Shown here piece after piece: positions 1 through 5,534 of a stretch of DNA of 5,534 nt. Source of the stretch: Schleiferiaceae bacterium (GTDB taxonomy: Bacteria > Bacteroidota > Bacteroidia > Flavobacteriales > Schleiferiaceae); assembly GCA_025210575.1 (NCBI GenBank), contig JAOARK010000114.1:1-5534 (forward strand), read 5' to 3'. The translations under genes were made by a program, and so were the position numbers. Each line of letters starts with the position of its first letter. Position 1 is the stretch's first letter. Below the pieces are notes generated by a model. That model made no database searches, was not told the DNA's origin, and saw nothing but the letters and a program-made list of their open reading frames with translations.

Positions 1-1077
1 CTTCAAAAGCTTAGAAACACAAATCGTTTAGGCGGAGTTTGGAAGAGAATTGACCAGATTGCGCTGAACTACAAAAAACTGTTTTCACATAAAGGTAAAA
101 GTGTAAGTGTAGACCCCTATGATGTAGGCTTGTTACTTGCCTTTGCCTACCCAGAAAGAATTGCGCACGCAAAACCTGGAAACAATGCACAGTTTAAATT
201 GGCTAATGGTAAAATTGCAATGATTGGTCATAAAGACGACCTAGCGCACGAACCTTGGATTACTGCTGCTAATCTTGACGCTCGAGATGGTTTAGGGAAG
301 ATTTTTATAGCCGCTCCACTTAACCCTGAAGATCTAAAGCCATTTCTAAGAAAGAAAGAAGTTGTTCGATGGGATTCAAAATTAGATGCCTTTATAGCTG
401 CTGATGAACTCCGGATTGGAAGTATTGTATTGCAATCTAAACCACTGAAACAAGTAGATCCTGCCTTAAAGCTCAAGGCAATTAATGAGGCCATAGCTAA
501 GAATCCCGAGCACCTATTGAATATTAATGATTCTTTCCATCAACTGATTAATCGTATAAGTAGTTACGGTAAATGGAATTCAAACAAAGAAATGGAGCTT
601 TTTTCAGAAGAGGTGCTGTTTAAGCATAAACTAGAATGGCTATCTCCATACCTTGAGAATGTCACAGATATTGATGATTTAAAGAAAATTGACCTAACTG
701 AAGCACTTTATCATTCATTGGATTGGGAATTTCAAAAACTATTAGAGAATGAAATACCTCAAAAGATTGCAGTTCCAAGCGGTTCGTCTGTAAAGTTGAA
801 ATATTCGTCAAATGGTGAACCTCCCGTTCTGGCGGTAAGAATTCAAGAATTATTCGGCTTGCTTGATACCCCTGCGATTAATAATGGAAAGCAAAAGATT
901 CTACTTCACCTTCTTTCCCCTGGATATAAACCTGTGCAGGTAACTCAGGATTTGAAGAGTTTTTGGTCTAACACTTATTTTGAAGTAAGAAAAGAATTGA
1001 AAAGAAGATACCCTAAACATCACTGGCCAGACCATCCTGAAAAAGAAGAACCTTTAAGAGGGGTAAAAAAGAAATGA
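1..1077 (+). CDS. hrpB: ATP-dependent RNA helicase HrpB, C-terminal part (partial at left edge)
   Basis: This is the C-terminal part, 358 residues, of the DEAH-type helicase HrpB, whose family is usually a little over 800 residues. The reading frame is open from base 1, so the helicase core (Walker A, DEAH box) lies to the left and the TTG at 130 is not a real start. Visible family marks are DVGLLLAFAYPERIA near fragment residues 41-55, an ANGK..MIGHKDDLAHEPW segment, IFIAAPL, VVRWDS, and a C-terminal block LLSPGYKPVQVTQDL, FW, EVRKELKRRYPKHHWPD. These match the HrpB C-terminal domain and the conserved end of the family. HrpB is a cytoplasmic RNA-dependent ATPase of the DEAH/RHA group; its RNA substrate in most bacteria is not settled. 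The gene ends in TGA and converges on the OmpA-family gene 105 bp away. The visible part is intact, with no frameshift. Confidence 0.93.
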   Translation, partial: LQKLRNTNRLGGVWKRIDQIALNYKKLFSHKGKSVSVDPYDVGLLLAFAYPERIAHAKPGNNAQFKLANGKIAMIGHKDDLAHEPWITAANLDARDGLGKIFIAAPLNPEDLKPFLRKKEVVRWDSKLDAFIAADELRIGSIVLQSKPLKQVDPALKLKAINEAIAKNPEHLLNINDSFHQLINRISSYGKWNSNKEMELFSEEVLFKHKLEWLSPYLENVTDIDDLKKIDLTEALYHSLDWEFQKLLENEIPQKIAVPSGSSVKLKYSSNGEPPVLAVRIQELFGLLDTPAINNGKQKILLHLLSPGYKPVQVTQDLKSFWSNTYFEVRKELKRRYPKHHWPDHPEKEEPLRGVKKK

Positions 1078-1194
1078 GGGTTTAAAACTGCTCTCCGGTC
1101 TAATCATAGTTTATCTATGCCCATACCATGCTCGCGTTCGAGTCAGTTCTAAATCCCTCACCTCTGCTGTAGTTTATCGAGACTACGCTCGATT
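1078..1194. terminator. Convergent intergenic region with small hairpins, possible weak bidirectional terminator
   Basis: This 105-bp gap between the 3' ends of hrpB and the OmpA-family gene, plus the last codons of the latter, contains several short inverted repeats: CATAG/CTATG (1105-1109 and 1115-1119), CTCG/CGAG (1131-1134 and 1139-1142), GTAGT/ACTAC (1169-1173 and 1182-1186) and ATCGAG/CTCGAT (1176-1181 and 1188-1193). The last two overlap and exclude each other, and the OmpA-gene stop codon lies in the loop of the last. None is followed by a strong T-run on either strand, so calling it a terminator rests on position and hairpin density only. I see no open reading frame or RNA gene here. 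Confidence 0.35.
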
Positions 1195-2919
1195 TACTTT
1201 ACTGAGTAAAGTGCGAAGCTCTTTATACGTCTTAGGTTCGAATTTTAATTTGTATGATTTGTGTTTTACACTTATCGGTTGATACGACACATAAACCTTG
1301 CCGTCAATCACCTTATATGCCAATAAAGAAGCTTTTTCATTTTTAGGGATATTCTCAATAAAATATTCATTGTCTTCATTCTTATTCAAGGCGAGCAAAC
1401 TGTTTATATTATTGAAGACTACAAATACTTGCTCTTGGGTATTATCAGGATCTGTAGCAGTTAATGTGCGTGTGTTTTTTGCTTCAAGTTTGTAGAACTT
1501 ATCAATGTTTACCCAGTTAAGGTCTCCTACACTCAATACATAATCTTTGATGTCATTCTCATTAGAAATACCCAGAGCCATTAGTTTTTCGGTCCGCTCC
1601 TTTACCTTTTCTGCTTTTATTTCCTTCCATTGTTTTACATCCTCTTCATACTGGTCTTGAGCTGCTTCTGCACTAAGTCTATTTTGTTCTACGGTTGATA
1701 AATATTCTGTACTTGTATAAAATGTTGCACGAGCATTTTCATTATCGATGTTCCATTGAGCAACAGCTTCATTATAGTCTTCCATTGTTTGAATGAGCGA
1801 AGTCTTGTCTCTTTTATAGAGTTCCATTTTCTTTTCGTAAACCAGTCTTCTATTTTCGTAGCGTTCCATCGCAGCGAGGTAGCGCTCATTTGCCTTTCTC
1901 TCAATTTTACCTTTCCACAAGAATTGATACCATTTTATTTTAGGCATGTAATCTTCTTGCCTTGGAGTTTTTAACTCTCTTGGCTTCTTAGCCAGTTTAG
2001 GTTTTACCGGATAATTAGAAGAATCAACTCGGTAAACCGGTAAGGGTTTTTTAGAATAGACCATGTTTGGATATGGTGGAAGATTCAATGGAAATCGATT
2101 GTTTACTTTTTGTCCAGTGTTTTCCCAATTTTCCCCAGTTTCAGAAGTAAAAAGTTCCATACCATTGGCTACTTGATTCGTTGGCACAACCATAGTTATA
2201 CTGTTTTCATTCAGATCTAACTCCTGCCCATTTTGAGTCGCTTTTAACTGTACCATACCCCCACTTACGAGCATTTTACCATCACTTATTGTGGCTAGAT
2301 TGTGACTGATGAAGTTTTGAAACTGCGTAGCTTCAACCAACTCAAACTCAATTTCACCTTCAATAGGGTTTCCATTTGCATCTACAAAACTTCCCGGGTC
2401 AACAAGAAGCTGGGTGCCTAATTTTCCTTCCAGTTTGTTTTGTTTTGTGGAGTTGATTTGAAAAGTTGTGCGTGTTTTAGAATTCAATTCATTATGTAGA
2501 TCATCTAAATCATTAAAATATATTGTGGTTAGCTGCACACTAACTCTTCTATTAAATCGTCTGTTGTTTTCAGTTGAATTGGGTCTTGAGGGCTGCTCTT
2601 CACCATAGTATTCCATATTAATAAGCTTGGCCTTTAAGCCTTTGGATACCATGTAGTTTTTTACTGCAAGCGCTCTTCGTTCTGATAAACCAATGTTGTA
2701 CTCATTGGTACCAACATCGTCTGTGAACCCTTTAATGTAAATTTCAAATTCAGCTCCATTGGGTATGGAGGAGATAATTTCATCCAGCTGCTGCTGATTT
2801 TTTTCTGACAACTCATAGACATCAGAGTTGAAGAAAATGGCATAATCAAATGATTGTACTCCTGAAAAACCTTTGAACGCGAGAAAGAAGGTTATAAAAA
2901 GTAATAATAACTTCTTCAT
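1183..2919 (-). CDS. Secreted OmpA-family protein with N-terminal peptidoglycan-binding domain and long coiled coil
   Basis: The 578-residue product starts with a Sec signal peptide (MKKLLLLFITFFLAF, residues 1-20) with no lipobox cysteine, so it is probably a soluble periplasmic or envelope-attached protein. Residues 24-131 form an OmpA C-terminal-type domain: GFTDDVG, YNIGLSERRA and NRRFNRRVSV are classic, and D67 and R82 align with the two residues that hold diaminopimelate in E. coli OmpA. Peptidoglycan binding is therefore likely. Residues 153-270 are a beta-rich domain with GTQLLVDPGSFVD, GEIEFELVEA and SGGMVQLKA, a pattern common in Bacteroidota surface proteins. Residues 291-325 are proline- and lysine-rich. 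Residues 337-447 are a highly charged helix, likely coiled coil, with aromatics every seven residues. Residues 460-555 form a C-terminal domain with GDLNWVNIDKF. No beta barrel is visible. The OmpA domain is N-terminal, unlike classical OmpA. The ATG at 2919 is chosen because the signal peptide begins there; no Shine-Dalgarno is seen. Cellular role unknown; anchoring or envelope-spacing is inference. Confidence 0.9.
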   Translation of the reverse strand: MKKLLLLFITFFLAFKGFSGVQSFDYAIFFNSDVYELSEKNQQQLDEIISSIPNGAEFEIYIKGFTDDVGTNEYNIGLSERRALAVKNYMVSKGLKAKLINMEYYGEEQPSRPNSTENNRRFNRRVSVQLTTIYFNDLDDLHNELNSKTRTTFQINSTKQNKLEGKLGTQLLVDPGSFVDANGNPIEGEIEFELVEATQFQNFISHNLATISDGKMLVSGGMVQLKATQNGQELDLNENSITMVVPTNQVANGMELFTSETGENWENTGQKVNNRFPLNLPPYPNMVYSKKPLPVYRVDSSNYPVKPKLAKKPRELKTPRQEDYMPKIKWYQFLWKGKIERKANERYLAAMERYENRRLVYEKKMELYKRDKTSLIQTMEDYNEAVAQWNIDNENARATFYTSTEYLSTVEQNRLSAEAAQDQYEEDVKQWKEIKAEKVKERTEKLMALGISNENDIKDYVLSVGDLNWVNIDKFYKLEAKNTRTLTATDPDNTQEQVFVVFNNINSLLALNKNEDNEYFIENIPKNEKASLLAYKVIDGKVYVSYQPISVKHKSYKLKFEPKTYKELRTLLSKVNRA

Positions 2920-2934
2920 TTTAAACGGTTTTTA

Positions 2935-2987
2935 ATTGTGAGTCATGCCATATATAACAACAGTGGTTTTCTATTTATTGTGAGTCA
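2935..2987. repeat. Direct repeat pair ATTGTGAGTCA, 42 bp apart
   Basis: The 11-mer ATTGTGAGTCA occurs at 2935-2945 and again at 2977-2987, identical in both copies. Its core TGAGTCA is an odd-length palindrome. The start-to-start distance of 42 bp equals four turns of B-DNA, so both copies would face the same side of the helix. They lie 16 and 58 bp upstream of the OmpA-family start codon, which fits an operator for a dimeric regulator of that gene. The regulator is not known; the repeat itself is directly visible. Confidence 0.6.
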
Positions 2988-3002
2988 AATAAAATATTGA
3001 AT

Positions 3003-3031
3003 GATTTAACGGTTGATTATTCGATTTAACG
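3003..3031. repeat. Direct repeat pair GATTTAACG, 20 bp apart
   Basis: GATTTAACG is present at 3003-3011 and 3023-3031, identical, with a 20-bp period that is close to two helical turns. It overlaps the -35-like part of the candidate methyltransferase promoter, so it could be a regulator site, but nine AT-rich bases may also recur by chance. Confidence 0.4.
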
Positions 3032-3045
3032 AAATGCTATAGAAT
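3013..3045 (+). promoter_or_regulatory. Candidate promoter for the methyltransferase gene
   Basis: TTGATT (3013-3018) is followed after 19 bp by TATAGAAT (3038-3045), resembling a -35/-10 pair with spacing slightly long for sigma-70 but usual for the Bacteroidota primary sigma factor. The -10 does not match TAnnTTTG. A start site near 3051 would leave a leader of about 25 bases before the ATG at 3078. An alternative -7-like element, TATTTTTA at 3057-3064, would leave almost no leader. Confidence 0.3.
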
Positions 3046-3077
3046 TGAATGTTTTCTATTTTTAGAAAAAGTTAGAA

Positions 3078-3728
3078 ATGAACTCGATCCAAGAGCACTG
3101 CTGTGGTGCAGACCAATTATTTGATTTGAAAACTGCACAAAAACAGTACAGAAAATATATCAAGAAAGGTCCTGGTCGTGTAACACAAAAAATTATTGAT
3201 CAACTTTCTAATTTTTCTATTCATCAAGAAGATGTCCTCATTGATGTTGGAGGTGGTATCGGTGCTCTCCAATGGTGGTTTCTTTCACAAAATGGAAAGA
3301 ATACTGTTGGCGTAGATGCCTCTTCAGGATATCAGAAAATAGCAAATAAGCATGCATTAGATCTAAATCTTAGTGACCGCTCTACACAGTTATTTGGAGA
3401 TTTCGCATGCCTCGATTTAAGTGCACTCAAGGGAAATTATGTCACACTAGACAAAGTCATTTGTTGTTACCCAGACTTCAAGTCTGTTCTTCAAAAAGCA
3501 GTAAATACTCAACCTGAGGTGATTTCTTTAAGCTATCCTCTGCATGGTTATTTAGCATCAATAATTAGGGGTTTTGGTGTACTGTTCATGAAGATTCTTG
3601 GCACTTCATTTAAGCCCTATGTGCATAATGGTAAACATGTTCAGCTCCTCTTAATCGATTTGGGGTATCAACTTAAATATCAGGACATTCTATTTCCATG
3701 GCGTATTCAAACCTTTGTTAAAATGTGA
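3078..3728 (+). CDS. Class I SAM-dependent methyltransferase with VICCYPD motif
   Basis: The 216-residue protein has the Rossmann methyltransferase core. Motif I is VLIDVGGGIG (residues 53-62), which binds S-adenosylmethionine. VGVDAS (77-82) ends strand 2 with the acidic D80 expected to contact the ribose. FGDF (106-109) is motif III-like, and LDKVICCYPDF (124-134) is motif IV. The N-terminal block with CC (8-9), LFD and QYRKYIKKGP (23-32) and the ICCYPD block mark a subfamily usually annotated only as class I methyltransferase; the substrate is unknown. It resembles Mg-protoporphyrin methyltransferase in motif I, but no other tetrapyrrole gene is nearby. Residues 157-174 are a hydrophobic stretch that could line a substrate pocket or touch membrane. 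No signal peptide, so cytoplasmic. The ATG at 3078 is preceded by an A-rich leader without a Shine-Dalgarno. It is divergent from the OmpA-family gene. Confidence 0.85.
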   Translation: MNSIQEHCCGADQLFDLKTAQKQYRKYIKKGPGRVTQKIIDQLSNFSIHQEDVLIDVGGGIGALQWWFLSQNGKNTVGVDASSGYQKIANKHALDLNLSDRSTQLFGDFACLDLSALKGNYVTLDKVICCYPDFKSVLQKAVNTQPEVISLSYPLHGYLASIIRGFGVLFMKILGTSFKPYVHNGKHVQLLLIDLGYQLKYQDILFPWRIQTFVKM

Positions 3729-3752
3729 TTTTGAGATTAACGTGTCATTAAC

Positions 3753-3770
3753 AGTTCGTTCATACGAACT
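3753..3770. promoter_or_regulatory. Perfect 7-bp inverted repeat AGTTCGT-TCAT-ACGAACT
   Basis: AGTTCGT (3753-3759) pairs exactly with ACGAACT (3764-3770) around a 4-base loop. It lies 25 bp after the methyltransferase stop and 57 bp before the ARPP-1 start codon. There is no T-run on either side, so it is not a standard intrinsic terminator. It may be an operator or a transcript-end hairpin. A sequence TAGTTTG (3772-3778), one base short of the Bacteroidota -7 consensus, follows immediately and could be part of an ARPP-1 promoter, in which case the palindrome would lie just upstream of it. Confidence 0.45.
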
Positions 3771-3827
3771 CTAGTTTGAATCCCGTTATTTTATGGAGCA
3801 ATCGCTTCACTCGAAAAAACTAAAACT

Positions 3828-4973
3828 ATGAAAAGCAAACACATCTTATGGGTGGTATTGATCATTCTCATTACCATTTCATTGGGGTTTGGCACTATTT
3901 TCATTTCAGATGGTCCAACGCCTCCTCAAACTGATTCAATAAAGGTTGATTCCATTGAATCATATTCTACAAAAGAGCTAGCTATAGGCAGCTTAACAGT
4001 ATTAAAGCCTATCCAGCATGAAAACCTACAGGTATTTGCGATAGTATCTAAAGCGGAGATTAGCAACAGAAAGTATGTGACATTGAATGAGGCAATGAAG
4101 AATAACTTGGTGAAGTTGAATGAAACAGGTCAGGTAAATTCATTGTCGATTGATAATCTTAGTAATGAATATATCTTCATTCAGGCAGGAGATATTGTGA
4201 AAGGTGGAAAACAAGACAGGACTTTACAAACGGATTTGATTCTTCCTCCACATAGTGTTGATGTGGCCTTGAATAGTTTTTGTGTTGAACAAGGAAGGTG
4301 GACAAACAGAGGGAATGAAGATGTTTCTCAATTCTCGTATAGTGAGAAAAATCTATCAAGTCGTGACTTAAAGTTTGCTGCGAAGAAAGAAGGAAACCAA
4401 AGCATGGTTTGGGGAAAAGTGAAAGAACAACAAGATAAATTGAATGAAAATATGGTGAAGAAGTATGACGATACGAATATCCGTGTTGAAAATGCAGCTT
4501 CAACTTCAAGTTATCAACTAACCTTAGAAAATGACAAATTGGTTGAATTTCAAGAGGAATACAGAAAAACTTTGGAAGCCATTCTTAAAACTGAGAATAT
4601 TGTGGGACTTGCCTATGCTGTAAATGGAGAAGTTTATGGTTTAGACGCTTTCAATAATTATGAATTATTCAATGATCTTTCTGATAAACTTTTAGACGCA
4701 TTTATTATCGAGGCAATTAGTCAAAAGAATGATGACGAGTTTAAGCCTGTTTCCATTAACGAGATTTCAGAATTACTGGTAATCGAAGAGAAAATGAAAG
4801 CTACAACAACCAATACACGTAAACTAAATGAGATCACAGAATATGCTTTTGAAGAATACGGTTTAACCAATAAATACCTCACTTCAGATTTAAGCCTAAA
4901 AAAGTGGTTACATCTCAATTTTATAATTGCATCGAACGAAACACTTCAACTGGATTACAATCCAAGACGATGA
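3828..4973 (+). CDS. Membrane-anchored ARPP-1 (DUF6569) family protein
   Basis: The 381-residue protein has one N-terminal transmembrane segment (about residues 6-26) after a short basic MKSKH start, followed by a short Pro/Ser/Asp-rich linker, so the main domain is probably outside the cytoplasm. Residues 50 to about 300 match the ARPP-1 domain: YVTLNEAM (83-90), VNSLSIDNLS (103-112), IFIQAGDIVKGGKQDR (116-131), LILPPHS (137-143) and FCVEQGRW (151-158). A later segment, IVGLAYAVNGEVYGLDAF (258-275), then LF and KLLDAFIIEAI, is also typical. The biochemical function of the domain is not known to me; its name comes from association with ADP-ribosylglycohydrolase and rhodanese-phosphatase genes, none of which is visible here. 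The region from residue 300 is a poorly conserved tail. The ATG at 3828 has an A-rich leader and gives the membrane segment. The gene is followed by an intrinsic terminator. Confidence 0.85.
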   Translation: MKSKHILWVVLIILITISLGFGTIFISDGPTPPQTDSIKVDSIESYSTKELAIGSLTVLKPIQHENLQVFAIVSKAEISNRKYVTLNEAMKNNLVKLNETGQVNSLSIDNLSNEYIFIQAGDIVKGGKQDRTLQTDLILPPHSVDVALNSFCVEQGRWTNRGNEDVSQFSYSEKNLSSRDLKFAAKKEGNQSMVWGKVKEQQDKLNENMVKKYDDTNIRVENAASTSSYQLTLENDKLVEFQEEYRKTLEAILKTENIVGLAYAVNGEVYGLDAFNNYELFNDLSDKLLDAFIIEAISQKNDDEFKPVSINEISELLVIEEKMKATTTNTRKLNEITEYAFEEYGLTNKYLTSDLSLKKWLHLNFIIASNETLQLDYNPRR

Positions 4974-4981
4974 TTTAAATT

Positions 4982-5006
4982 AGGGGGCTATTAAGCCCTC
5001 TTTTTT
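4982..5006 (+). terminator. Intrinsic terminator after the ARPP-1 gene
   Basis: AGGGGGCT (4982-4989) pairs with AGCCCTCT (4994-5001) around the loop ATTA. This is an 8-bp stem with one G-T wobble (4984 with 4999), followed by six T residues (5001-5006, the first also in the stem). It begins 8 bp after the ARPP-1 stop codon and should end its transcript. The T-tract runs directly into the start codon of the next gene. Confidence 0.9.
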
Positions 5007-5534
5007 ATGGAAGCAAACAAACCTCACTACTCAGATACAACCATTACAGAACTAATGATTCCTTCTTACGCCAATTTTGGTGGTAAAATTCATGGAGGGG
5101 TACTACTATCTCTTATGGATAAAGTAGCCTATGCTTGCGGAACAAAGCATGCGGGGAATTACTGCGTAACAGTATCTGTTGACGAAGTGGAATTCCTTGA
5201 GCCAGTTGAAGTTGGAGATTTAGTTTCCCTTATGGCGCGTGTGAATTACGTTGGTAACACCTCTATGGTTGTGGGGATTAAAGTGACAGCCGAAAATGTA
5301 AAGTCAAAGGTGGTAAAACATACAAACACCTGTTATTTCACTATGGTAGCCAAAGGCGATGACGGTAAACCAACTACGGTTCCCCCACTCCTATTACAAG
5401 AGAATATAGACGTTAAACGTTTTGCTGAAGCCATGCTTCGAAGAGAGTTGAAAAGCTATCACAAAGAGGAAGTTGCTAAGGCTAAAAAAGATTTTACGAA
5501 GGAAAGTGCCCTAAACTTATTAAAAGGAGAAAGA
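5007..5534 (+). CDS. Acyl-CoA thioesterase, hotdog fold (partial at right edge)
   Basis: The frame runs 176 codons from the ATG at 5007 to the window end without a stop. It matches cytosolic acyl-CoA thioesterases of the YciA/ACOT type, which hydrolyse acyl-CoA to free fatty acid and CoA. Visible marks are the N-terminal TELMIPSYANFGGKIHGG (residues 14-31), the helix VLLSLMDKVAYACG (32-45) with D38 at the catalytic acid position known from YciA, VTVSVDEVEFLEPVEVGD (54-71), VGNTSMVV (82-89), and CYFTMVAKGDDGKP (109-122). A lysine- and glutamate-rich helical tail follows. Family members are usually about 160-180 residues, so little is probably missing. The start at 5007 is preferred because residues before ELMIP are family-like; M17 (5055) would cut into the first strand. 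No Shine-Dalgarno is present, and the terminator of the previous gene ends at the base before the ATG. Confidence 0.92.
   Translation, partial: MEANKPHYSDTTITELMIPSYANFGGKIHGGVLLSLMDKVAYACGTKHAGNYCVTVSVDEVEFLEPVEVGDLVSLMARVNYVGNTSMVVGIKVTAENVKSKVVKHTNTCYFTMVAKGDDGKPTTVPPLLLQENIDVKRFAEAMLRRELKSYHKEEVAKAKKDFTKESALNLLKGER

Larger units (their letters stand above)
2920..3077. promoter_or_regulatory. Divergent promoter region between the OmpA-family and methyltransferase genes
   Basis: This 158-bp AT-rich gap must hold promoters for both divergent genes. It contains two direct repeat pairs (listed separately) and a third weaker one, ATTGAATG at 2996-3003 and 3044-3051. For the leftward gene a Bacteroidota-like -7 element (TTTATTTG on the minus strand, 2986-2993, one mismatch to TAnnTTTG) overlaps one TGAGTCA box, but I find no convincing -33 TTG upstream of it. 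No open reading frame or structured RNA is apparent. Confidence 0.6.

Noticed and set aside
130..132. TTG as a start codon for the hrpB reading frame
   Set aside because: The frame is open upstream to base 1 and the residues just before it (DPYDVGL) continue the HrpB family pattern, so the gene begins outside the window.
228..494. 88-codon minus-strand open frame inside hrpB
   Set aside because: It lies wholly within a well-conserved hrpB segment, with a serine-rich product and no recognisable domain; it is a shadow frame.
1131..1150. tRNA T-arm-like sequence GTTCGAGTC in the hrpB/OmpA gap
   Set aside because: The flanking bases do not form the T stem, and no acceptor, D or anticodon arms are present nearby.
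1689..1974. Open frames on both strands over the coiled-coil region of the OmpA-family gene
   Set aside because: They are explained by the biased codon content of the charged helix; neither product resembles a protein family.
2935..2987. TGAGTCA boxes as AP-1 sites
   Set aside because: AP-1 is a eukaryotic factor; the match to its consensus is a coincidence in this bacterial sequence.
3078..3728. Calling the methyltransferase bchM/chlM (Mg-protoporphyrin methyltransferase)
   Set aside because: Only the general SAM-binding motif agrees; no chlorophyll or tetrapyrrole genes are nearby and the CCYPD motif points to a different subfamily.
4177..4509. 110-codon minus-strand open frame inside the ARPP-1 gene
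   Set aside because: It is antisense to the conserved ARPP-1 motifs, and its product is His/Ser/Tyr-rich with no family features.
3078..5534. Methyltransferase, ARPP-1 and thioesterase as one new multi-gene system
   Set aside because: The genes are separated by a 99-bp gap with a palindrome and by a strong terminator, with no overlaps or shared pathway logic, so co-orientation alone does not support a system.

Overview
The window looks like ordinary chromosome from an AT-rich member of the Bacteroidota, probably a free-living or marine Cytophagales/Flavobacteriia-type bacterium. The evidence is the AT-rich base composition, start codons preceded by A-rich leaders with no clear Shine-Dalgarno sequence, and a large OmpA-family protein whose extra domains (a beta domain with an SGGM motif and a C-terminal domain with a W-x-N-x-D-x-F motif) I know mainly from Bacteroidota. 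The exact genus cannot be told from this sequence.

Layout, left to right. Positions 1-1077 (+) hold the 3' part of hrpB, an ATP-dependent RNA helicase gene that is open to the left edge. A 105-bp convergent gap with several small hairpins follows. Positions 1183-2919 (-) encode a secreted 578-residue OmpA-family protein: signal peptide, peptidoglycan-binding domain at the N-terminus, beta domain, coiled coil with an aromatic heptad ladder, and C-terminal domain. A 158-bp divergent promoter region carries two pairs of direct repeats. Positions 3078-3728 (+) encode a class I SAM-dependent methyltransferase of a subfamily with a VICCYPD motif. After a 99-bp gap with a perfect 7-bp palindrome comes 3828-4973 (+), a membrane-anchored ARPP-1 (DUF6569) protein. 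A clear intrinsic terminator fills the 33-bp gap, and 5007-5534 (+) is an acyl-CoA thioesterase of the hotdog fold, open at the right edge.

The five genes do not form one obvious pathway. hrpB and the OmpA gene converge, the OmpA and methyltransferase genes diverge from a shared control region, and the last three genes point the same way but are separated by a palindrome and a terminator, so a tight operon is not indicated. I see no mobile element, CRISPR array, tRNA or rRNA. I do not see a clearly undescribed multi-gene system. The most unusual signals are the aromatic coiled-coil ladder in the OmpA-family protein, the TGAGTCA repeats 42 bp apart in the divergent promoter region, the uncharacterised ARPP-1 protein, and the thioesterase start codon directly abutting the terminator T-tract.
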